A DNA stretch of 64,000 nucleotides, taken from the NCBI RefSeq assembly GCF_001905505.1, contig NZ_LIPG01000003.1, positions 62,001-126,000 on the forward strand, given 5' to 3'. A model generated the notes under the pieces. The model searched no databases and was not told where the DNA came from. It worked only from the letters and a program-made list of their open reading frames with translations. The translations under genes and the position numbers were made by a program. Positions 35,243 to 42,106 of this stretch are shown in pieces (the first letter of the stretch is position 1; each line of letters opens with the position of its first letter). This stretch comes from Streptomyces sp. CB02058. Its GTDB lineage: Bacteria; Actinomycetota; Actinomycetes; Streptomycetales; Streptomycetaceae.

Positions 35243-37050
35243 TGGGCGTCTCCTGTGTTCGCCGGCCGTACGGGTCCCGGGGGGCCGCCCTGGGGTCCCG
35301 GGGGGCCGCCCTGGGAGGGAACGCACGGCGTCTCCGGTCCGCCCTGCGTCTTCGTCCCGCTCGGCGTCCCGGGCCCGCCCGGTGTCTCCAGTCCGTCGGG
35401 AGCCTCGGGGGCCTGGGGGACACCCGGGGCATCCGGTTCGCTCAGTGCGTCGGGAAGGACGACCGTGAACACCGCCCCGCCCTCGGGGGTGTCCGACACC
35501 GACACGCTGCCGCCCTGCCGCTCCGCGAACCGCCGCACCAGCGGCAGTCCCAGGCCGCGTTTTCCGTGGGCCGGGAGCTCCTTGGTGGACCAGCCCTCCA
35601 TGAAGATGGATTCGTGGTGGCCCGCCGGTACGCCGGGACCGCTGTCACGCACCCGGAGCACCACGGTACGGCCTTCGGCCCGCAGCTCGACCTCGATCCT
35701 GGCCCCGGCCGGTCCCGCCGCCGCGTCCATCGCGTTGTCGACCAGATTGCCGAGGACCGTGACCAGCCCGCGCGGGTCCACCAGGCGGTCCGGAAGGAGC
35801 GTCTCCGGTGCCATGCGCAGCGCGACACCCCGCTCCGCGGCCACGGTCGCCTTGCCGACCAGGAGCGAGGCCAGCAGGGGGTCGTGGACCTTCTCGGTGA
35901 CCTGCTCGGCGGTCGCCCGGTGGACACCCACGACCTCAGTGACGAACTCCACGGCGTCCTCGTGCATCTCCAGCTCCAGCAGCCCCAGCAGGGTGTGCAA
36001 CCGGTTCGCGTGCTCGTGGTCCTGGGCGCGGAGCGCGTCGATCAGGCCGCGGGTGGAGTCGAGTTCGCGGCCGAGGTGCTCGAGCTCCGTACGGTCGCGC
36101 AACGTGGCCACGGCTCCGCCGTCGTCGGTCGGCATCCGGTTGGCGAGCAGCACCCGGCTGCCCCGGACCGTCACCAGGTCGTCCCCGACCACCCGCCCGG
36201 CCAGCACATCGGCGGTCCTGCCCTCGCCCAGGGCCTCGTCGAGCCGCTGGCCCGCGGCGTCGGGACCGAGGCCGAGCAGTCGCTGGGCCTCGTCGTTGAG
36301 GAGCCTGATGCGCCCCGCGCGGTCCAGTGCGACGACCCCCTCGCGGATGCTGTGGAGCATGGCCTCGCGTTCGGTCAGCAGCGCGGAGATGTCGGAGAAC
36401 GCCAGGTCATGGGTCTGCCGCTGGAGACGGCGTGAGATCAGATAGGCGGCGAGGGCGCCCACGGCCAGTGCCCCGCCCGCGTAGGCCAGCAGCCCCGGGA
36501 TCGCGGCGAGCAGCCGGGCACGGACGCTGTCGTACGCGATGCCGACCGACACGGCGCCGACGATCCGTTCCTCGCCGTCGCGCAGAGGCACCTTGCCACG
36601 GGCGGAACGTCCGAGGGTGCCGCTGTCGATCTCCATCACGGACCTGCCGGCGAGCGCGGTGCTCGGGTCGGTCGAGACGACGTCGCCGATGCGGGAGGCG
36701 TCCGTGTGGGACCAGCGCACCCCGCGGCGGTCCATGACCACGACGTACTCGGCGCCGGTGGACCGCCTGATCCGCTCCGCCGCGGTCTGTACGGCACCGC
36801 CGGGGCGCGGCTCCGTGGTGAGCAGCGAGTCCGCGATCTGCGGCTGCGCCGCCGTGCTCTGCGCGATCGCCAGGGCGCGGCGCATCGCCTGGTCGTCGAG
36901 CTGGGCGCTCAGCGGTGCCAGGAAGAGGCCGGTGACGAGCACCGTGACGCCGGTGACGATGGCCAGCTGCATCAGCAGGACCTGTGAGAAGACCCGCTTC
37001 GGCCAGCCGAACCTGCGCGGTCTCCGCGGGGTGGTCGGTGGGGCGCTCAT
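35239..37050 (-). CDS. CitA/DcuS-type sensor histidine kinase
   Basis: A 603-residue membrane kinase for extracellular carboxylates. Helix 1 at about 25-47, periplasmic-type PAS (PDC) domain ~48-180, helix 2 near 185-210, cytoplasmic PAS (~220-320), then the DHEHANRLHTLLGLLELE dimerisation segment of the CitA type and an ATPase end with NLVDNAMDA and GLGLPLVRR. The last ~70 residues are a Pro/Gly/Thr-rich tail (e.g. GGPPGPQGGPPGP), unusual for kinases. ATG 37050 has no ribosome-binding site; TACCTT (minus strand, 37062-37057) six bases before it suggests a leaderless message. It is divergent from the LacI regulator. Confidence 0.92.
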   Translation of the reverse strand: MSAPPTTPRRPRRFGWPKRVFSQVLLMQLAIVTGVTVLVTGLFLAPLSAQLDDQAMRRALAIAQSTAAQPQIADSLLTTEPRPGGAVQTAAERIRRSTGAEYVVVMDRRGVRWSHTDASRIGDVVSTDPSTALAGRSVMEIDSGTLGRSARGKVPLRDGEERIVGAVSVGIAYDSVRARLLAAIPGLLAYAGGALAVGALAAYLISRRLQRQTHDLAFSDISALLTEREAMLHSIREGVVALDRAGRIRLLNDEAQRLLGLGPDAAGQRLDEALGEGRTADVLAGRVVGDDLVTVRGSRVLLANRMPTDDGGAVATLRDRTELEHLGRELDSTRGLIDALRAQDHEHANRLHTLLGLLELEMHEDAVEFVTEVVGVHRATAEQVTEKVHDPLLASLLVGKATVAAERGVALRMAPETLLPDRLVDPRGLVTVLGNLVDNAMDAAAGPAGARIEVELRAEGRTVVLRVRDSGPGVPAGHHESIFMEGWSTKELPAHGKRGLGLPLVRRFAERQGGSVSVSDTPEGGAVFTVVLPDALSEPDAPGVPQAPEAPDGLETPGGPGTPSGTKTQGGPETPCVPSQGGPPGPQGGPPGPVRPANTGDAQ

Positions 37051-37251
37051 CGTACGAAGGTAGAGGGCGAAGCGTGCGTTCCGAAATCTCCGCCCCCGGC
37101 ACGCGGCCCGTTGATCTCCGGTCGCGCCGCCCACGGGCGGCTGCGCGCCGGCCGCCCCCCGCCGCCTCCGCGCAACAAACAACCAGGACGTGCCCCTCCC
37201 GGTCCCTTGCCTCCTGGCGCTCCGTCTGTGAGCGTTCTACGGGTATCCCCC

Positions 37252-37293
37252 ATTAGCGCAATCTTCTTGCTTTTCTTGCGCTAATCTTGCGCT
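37252..37293. promoter_or_regulatory. Inverted repeat before LacI gene
   Basis: ATTAGCGCAA (37252-37261) and TTGCGCTAAT (37276-37285) form a perfect 10-bp inverted repeat with a 14-base gap. A further TCTTGCGCT at 37285-37293 repeats the half site found at 37274-37282 and touches the ATG at 37295. It probably is the autoregulatory operator of the LacI protein. Confidence 0.65.
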
Positions 37294-37294
37294 C

Positions 37295-38302
37295 ATGACG
37301 CGACGACTTGCTCAGGTTGCCCAGAAAGTTGGAGTCAGCGAGGCCACGGTCAGCCGCGTGCTGAACGGTAAGCCAGGTGTCTCCGACGCCACACGGCAAG
37401 CCGTCCTCTCGGCTCTCGACGTGCTGGGATACGAGCGCCCGACGCAGTTGCGCGGCGAGCGCGCCCGGCTGGTCGGAATGGTCCTGCCCGAGCTGCAGAA
37501 CCCGATCTTCCCCGCCTTCGCCGAAGTGGTCGGCGGCGCCCTCGCCCAGCAGGGGCTGACCCCGGTCCTCTGCACGCAGACCAAGGGCGGCGTCTCCGAG
37601 GCGGACTACGTCGAGCTCCTCCTCCAGCAGCAGGTCTCCGGCGTCGTGTTCGCCGGTGGGCTCTACGCCCAGGCCGACGCCCCCCACGACCACTACAAGG
37701 TGCTCGCCGACCGCAAGATCCCGGTCGTCCTGATCAACGCGGCCATCGCCCACCTCGGCTTCCCCGCCGTCTCGTGCGACGACTCGGTGGCCGTCGAGCA
37801 GGCTTGGCGCCATCTCGTCTCCCTCGGCCACGAGAAGATCGGATTCGTCCTCGGTCCGGCCGACCACGTGCCCTCGCAGCGCAAGCTGACCGCCGTCCGG
37901 GCACTCGCCGCCCAGACCGGTGCCGGCGTGCCGGACGAGTGGGTGGCGAGGGCGATGTTCTCGCTGGAGGGCGGCCAGGCCGCCGCCACACGCCTGCTCG
38001 ACCACGGGGTCACCGGCATCATCTGCGCCAGTGACCCGCTGGCCCTGGGTGCGGTGCGCGCCGCGCGGCGCCGGGGGCTCTCCGTCCCCGGGGACGTCTC
38101 CGTCGTCGGGTACGACGACTCGGCGTTCATGAACTGCACCGAGCCGCCCCTGACCACGGTGCGCCAGCCCATCGAGGCCATGGGCAGGGCCGCGGTCGAA
38201 CTCCTCTCGGTGCAGATCGGCGGGCGCAAGGTGCCGTCCGACGAGCTCCTCTTCGAACCCGAACTGGTCGTACGCGGATCGACCGCCCGGCCTCCCCGGT
38301 GA
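37295..38302 (+). CDS. LacI-family transcriptional regulator
   Basis: A 335-residue repressor. The helix-turn-helix at residues 4-28 is RLAQVAQKVGVSEATVSRVLNGKPGVS with the hinge helix following (VLGYERPTQLR). The periplasmic-binding-like core has NPIFPAFAEVVGGAL and DDSVAVEQAWRHLV, ending DVSVVGYDDSAFMNCTEPPLTTV. Ligand is probably a sugar but unknown. The ATG 37295 abuts a half-site repeat, so it should repress itself, and may act on the divergent sensor kinase. Downstream lie the citrate-synthase genes on the opposite strand. Confidence 0.93.
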   Translation: MTRRLAQVAQKVGVSEATVSRVLNGKPGVSDATRQAVLSALDVLGYERPTQLRGERARLVGMVLPELQNPIFPAFAEVVGGALAQQGLTPVLCTQTKGGVSEADYVELLLQQQVSGVVFAGGLYAQADAPHDHYKVLADRKIPVVLINAAIAHLGFPAVSCDDSVAVEQAWRHLVSLGHEKIGFVLGPADHVPSQRKLTAVRALAAQTGAGVPDEWVARAMFSLEGGQAAATRLLDHGVTGIICASDPLALGAVRAARRRGLSVPGDVSVVGYDDSAFMNCTEPPLTTVRQPIEAMGRAAVELLSVQIGGRKVPSDELLFEPELVVRGSTARPPR

Positions 38303-38336
38303 GAGGCGCTACCACGGGGATCCTCCGAGGTTGCCG

Positions 38337-39653
38337 CTACTGTGCGGAGCCGGGCTCCCGCGCCGGTGCCGCCCCCGGCGTGGGCAGCGGCTGAGGCGGG
38401 CGGGGGCCGTCGTACTGCCCGCTGGGCCGCATCCGCAGCGGCCGCTCCGCGTACTCCTCCATCGCGTGGGCGATCCAGCCGGCGGTGCGGGACACAGCGA
38501 AGATCGTCTCGCCCGCCTCCGCCGGCATCCCCTCGGACACCGAGAGGACGGCCAGGGCCAGATCGACATTGGCGTGCAGAGGCGTGTGGCGGGCGGTGGT
38601 GGCGATGACGTCACGCGCCGCCGACAGCGCGGCTGCGGCCTGCGGCACCTCCTCCAGCAGGGCGAACAGCACGCCCGCCCTCGGGTCCTCGCCCGTGTAG
38701 AGGCGGTGTCCCAGCCCGGGCACCCGGCGGCCCGCGCGCAGATGGTCGGCGACGACAGGGGCGGCGCCGCCCCTGTCCACGACCTCGGTCAGCATGCGGT
38801 GCGCCAGCCCGCTCGCGGCTCCGTGCAGCGGCCCCTCCAGCACGCCGAGCCCCGCCGAGACCACCGCGTACGGATGCGCGTGGGTCGACGCGGCGACGCG
38901 TGCGGCCAGGGTCGAAGCCGCCAGATCGTGATCGGCCAGCAGCGCCAGAGCGGTGTCCAGCACGGCCAGTGACGCCGGGTCGGCGGAGCGCGCGGAAAGC
39001 TTCGGCCACAGCCGGGCGGCGAGCGAGCCGCCCTCCACGTCCGTGGCCCCGGCCGCCGGGAGCGCACCCACCAGGGTGGGGATCAGGCTGCGCGCGCTGT
39101 TGAGCACCCCCTGCGCCGAGAGGTCGAACCGCAGCGGATCGGCGACCGCGGCCGCGGCGACAGCCGCCCGGAGCCGGTCCGTCGAGCTGCTGTGCCGGGG
39201 CAGCGCGGCAGCGGTCCTGCGCGCCGCCTCCAGGGATTCGGGTGACGCGTCGAAGCGGACGCCCGGCCGGAGTTCGCCGGTCCAGATCCACTCGGCGACC
39301 TCCTCGAAGCCGTAGCGGCGGGCCAGCTCGGTCGCGTCGACGCCCCGGAAGTAGTAGCGGTCCGGCTCGATGAGGGTGAGTCCCGTACGGAAGACGAGCC
39401 CGCCCGTGGCCGCCGGCGGGGGCTCCCTGCGCCCGGTGCGGCGGGCCAGGCCCTCGACCTCCGCGGCGTCGAACGTGCTGCCCCGCCCGCCCGGGGTGCG
39501 CCTGCTGGTGAGCTGCCCCCTGCTCACATACGCGTACACGGTCTCGGGTTTCACACCGAGCAGTTCGGCCGCCTCCCGTGTGGAGAGCCGGCGTGGCTCG
39601 TCCGGCGCCCGCTCGTCTCCCGTACCGGCCGTGTGCACCGACTCATGCGTCAT
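38337..39653 (-). CDS. Citrate synthase-like protein with N-terminal helix-turn-helix
   Basis: A 438-residue citrate-synthase-family protein carrying a MerR/excisionase-like helix-turn-helix at about residues 20-70 (LSTREAAELLGVKPETVYAYVSRGQL and STFDAAEVEGL). The rest is a citrate synthase. The catalytic residues appear present: His277 in LEGPLHGAASG, His316 in GLGHRLYTGED and Asp364 in HANVDLAL. It could be an enzyme and a regulator in one. The start is uncertain: ATG 39653 is used, ATG 39671 gives six more residues, and neither has a strong ribosome-binding site. It is divergent from the plain citrate synthase with an AT-rich palindromic region between. Confidence 0.9.
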   Translation of the reverse strand: MTHESVHTAGTGDERAPDEPRRLSTREAAELLGVKPETVYAYVSRGQLTSRRTPGGRGSTFDAAEVEGLARRTGRREPPPAATGGLVFRTGLTLIEPDRYYFRGVDATELARRYGFEEVAEWIWTGELRPGVRFDASPESLEAARRTAAALPRHSSSTDRLRAAVAAAAVADPLRFDLSAQGVLNSARSLIPTLVGALPAAGATDVEGGSLAARLWPKLSARSADPASLAVLDTALALLADHDLAASTLAARVAASTHAHPYAVVSAGLGVLEGPLHGAASGLAHRMLTEVVDRGGAAPVVADHLRAGRRVPGLGHRLYTGEDPRAGVLFALLEEVPQAAAALSAARDVIATTARHTPLHANVDLALAVLSVSEGMPAEAGETIFAVSRTAGWIAHAMEEYAERPLRMRPSGQYDGPRPPQPLPTPGAAPAREPGSAQ

Positions 39654-39710
39654 GGGCCCCACCGTATCCATGTTCCGTCCATGTGGGTCCTCCTTGGTCC
39701 TGGCATTACG

Positions 39711-39748
39711 TTGATTCAATCAATATTGACACCCATATCATCAATGAT
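39711..39748. promoter_or_regulatory. AT-rich palindromes between the citrate synthase genes
   Basis: TTGATT-C-AATCAA (39711-39723) is a perfect palindrome with a single central C. ATCAT-CA-ATGAT (39737-39748) follows 13 bases later, and a further AATCAAT occurs at 39758-39764. The stretch 39705-39770 is far AT-richer than the window average. Likely operators and promoters of the two divergent genes. Confidence 0.7.
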
Positions 39749-39795
39749 GGACAGTCGAATCAATGTTCATCTCGGCGATGGAAGAGGAACCCGCC

Positions 39796-40995
39796 ATGCC
39801 TGCCTCGCGCACCCCGGCCGACTCGCACGCGCAAGCCGGATCACGTACGGAAACCGTCCCGCTCGACGTCCCCCGAGGACTCGCCGGTGTGATCGTCACG
39901 GACACCACCCTCGGTGACGTGCGCGGGCGTGAGGGCTTCTACCACTACCGGCAGTACTCGGCGATCGAGCTGGCACAGAGCCGCAGCTTCGAGGACGTCT
40001 GGTACCTGATGTTCCACGGCGAGCTCCCCGGCCGGGAGGCGAGCGCCGCCTTCGCCGCACGTACCGCCGGGCTGCGCCGGCTCCCCGCCGAGGTGCGGGA
40101 AGCGCTCCCCGCCATCGCCCGCGCCGGGGTGGTCTCCGGCCCGCTCCCCGGGCTGCGCACCGCGCTCTCCCTGCTCGGGGCCTCGGCGGGACTCCGGCCG
40201 GTGTACGACATCGGCGCCGACCGCCGGCGCGAGGACGCACTCGCCCTGTGCGCGGCCGTCCCCACCGTCCTGACCTCCCTGTACCGCCTGGGCCAGGGCC
40301 TCGAACCGGTCGAGCCGCGCGACGACCTCCCGTTCGCCGCGAACTACCTCCACATGCTCACCGGCGAGGTCCCCGACGCGGCGCGGACGGCTGCCGTCGA
40401 GCGGTACCTGATCTCCACCGTCGACCACGGCTTCAACGCCTCCACGTTCACCGCCCGTGTGATCGCCTCCACCGGTGCCGACGTCGCCGCCTGCCTCGGC
40501 GGAGCCGTCGGCGCGCTCTCCGGACCGCTGCACGGCGGCGCGCCGAGCCGGGCGCTGGACACCCTGGACGCGATCGGCACCCCGGACCGCATCGACGGCT
40601 GGATCCGGGAACGGGTCCTCGCCGGGGACCGGATCATGGGGTTCGGACACCCCGTCTACCGCACCGAGGACCCGCGCTCACGCATGCTGCGCTCGGTGGC
40701 GCAGGGCTTCGGCGGCCCCCTCGTCGACTTCGCCGTCGAGGTGGAACGGCAGGTGGAAGCGATCCTCGCCGAGCTCAAGCCCGGCCGCGAACTGCACACC
40801 AACGTGGAGTTCTACGCCGGGGTCGTCATGGAACTCTGCGGCCTGCCGCGCGAGATGTTCACCCCCACCTTCTGCGCCGCGCGGATGGTCGGCTGGAGCG
40901 CCAATATCCTGGAGCAGGCGGAGGACTCGAAGATCATCCGTCCGGCGGCCCGCTATGTCGGGACGCCGCCCCCGCAGCCCGTGCCCGCACTCTGA
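39796..40995 (+). CDS. Citrate synthase family protein
   Basis: A 399-residue enzyme of the citrate/methylcitrate synthase family, condensing an acyl-CoA with oxaloacetate. Active-site histidines are His246 (SGPLHGGA) and His285 (MGFGHPVYRTEDPR). The third catalytic position reads Glu338 (TNVEFYAG), where most citrate synthases have Asp. RRTE-type CoA and oxaloacetate contacts such as RMVGWSANI are present. ATG 39796 is chosen because AAGAGGAA lies about six bases upstream; an in-frame ATG at 39763 is possible. It faces the helix-turn-helix homologue across the palindrome region and is followed by a CobW GTPase after 21 bases. Confidence 0.9.
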   Translation: MPASRTPADSHAQAGSRTETVPLDVPRGLAGVIVTDTTLGDVRGREGFYHYRQYSAIELAQSRSFEDVWYLMFHGELPGREASAAFAARTAGLRRLPAEVREALPAIARAGVVSGPLPGLRTALSLLGASAGLRPVYDIGADRRREDALALCAAVPTVLTSLYRLGQGLEPVEPRDDLPFAANYLHMLTGEVPDAARTAAVERYLISTVDHGFNASTFTARVIASTGADVAACLGGAVGALSGPLHGGAPSRALDTLDAIGTPDRIDGWIRERVLAGDRIMGFGHPVYRTEDPRSRMLRSVAQGFGGPLVDFAVEVERQVEAILAELKPGRELHTNVEFYAGVVMELCGLPREMFTPTFCAARMVGWSANILEQAEDSKIIRPAARYVGTPPPQPVPAL

Positions 40996-41016
40996 CCGAC
41001 CCCGAGGAAGGCCCCG

Positions 41017-42081
41017 TTGACCCCGCCCCACGCCCCGCAGATCCCGGTCGTCGTCCTGGCGGGCTTCCTCGGATCAGGCAAGACGACCCTGCTCAACCAT
41101 CTGCTCCGTAACAGGGCGGGCAACCGGATCGGCGTGATCGTCAACGACTTCGGTTCCATCGAGATCGACGCCATGACCGTCGCGGGCCAGGTCGGCTCCA
41201 CGGTCTCCCTGGGCAACGGCTGCCTGTGCTGCGCCGTCGACGCGAGCGAACTCGACACCTATCTGGAGACGCTGACCCGGCCCTCCGCCCGGCTCGACGT
41301 GATCGTCATCGAGGCGAGCGGTCTCGCCGAGCCGCAGGAACTCGTGCGGATGCTGCTGGCCAGCGACAATCCCCACATCAGGTACGGGGGACTGGTCGAG
41401 GTCGTCGACGCGGCCGAGTTCCCGGCCACCCGGGAGCGCCACCCCGAGATCGACCGGCATCTCGCGGTCGCCGACCTGATCGTCCTGAACAAGACCGACC
41501 GGGTGGCGGAGGCGGACCTGCGGGGCGTGCGGGAGGCCGTCGCCGACGCCGGCGGCCGGGCGGCCGTCATCACCGCCGTGTACGGGCGGATCGACCCGGA
41601 GCTGCTCTTCGACCCCGTCCTGCGGCCCGACGAGGACGACCTCGACCGGCAGCTGTCCTTCGAGGACCTGCTTCCCGAGGAGGACCGGACGCACGAAGCC
41701 CATCTCCACACGGCGTACGAGAGCGTCTCCTTCACCGCCCACGTGCCGCTCAGCCCCCGCCGCTTCATGGACTTCCTCGACTCCAGGCCCGCGGGCCTCT
41801 ACCGGATCAAGGGGTTCGCCGACTTCGGGGAGGGCGACCGGGGCAACCGCTACGCCCTGCACGCCGTCGGCAGGTTCCTGCGGTTCGTCCCGCAGCCCTG
41901 GTCCAGGGGTGAGGAGCGGCTGACCCGGCTCGTGCTGATCGGCTCCGGCATCGACGCCGACGCGCTCCTCGAGGAGCTCGAAGACTGCCGGGACGCGCAG
42001 CAGGACGCCACCGACGAGCTGGAGCGCAGCATGTGGGGCGTCCTGCGGTACGTGCGGCAGCCGGACGACGACGAGGACTGA
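41017..42081 (+). CDS. CobW/YjiA-family GTPase (COG0523)
   Basis: A 354-residue P-loop GTPase, a metal-chaperone type protein. Walker A is GFLGSGKTT (residues 16-24). The metal-binding loop is GNGCLCCAVD with the CxCC signature, Walker B VIVIEASGLAEP, and the guanine motif LNKTD. The CobW C-terminal domain begins near EAHLHTAYESVSFTAHVPLS. TTG 41017 is the start; GAGGAAGG lies five bases before it. No zinc- or B12-type operator is evident, so the metal (Zn, Co or other) is open. It probably forms an operon with the preceding citrate synthase. Confidence 0.9.
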   Translation: MTPPHAPQIPVVVLAGFLGSGKTTLLNHLLRNRAGNRIGVIVNDFGSIEIDAMTVAGQVGSTVSLGNGCLCCAVDASELDTYLETLTRPSARLDVIVIEASGLAEPQELVRMLLASDNPHIRYGGLVEVVDAAEFPATRERHPEIDRHLAVADLIVLNKTDRVAEADLRGVREAVADAGGRAAVITAVYGRIDPELLFDPVLRPDEDDLDRQLSFEDLLPEEDRTHEAHLHTAYESVSFTAHVPLSPRRFMDFLDSRPAGLYRIKGFADFGEGDRGNRYALHAVGRFLRFVPQPWSRGEERLTRLVLIGSGIDADALLEELEDCRDAQQDATDELERSMWGVLRYVRQPDDDED

Positions 42082-42106
42082 GGCCCCGCGCCGCCCGGCC
42101 GTCGTC

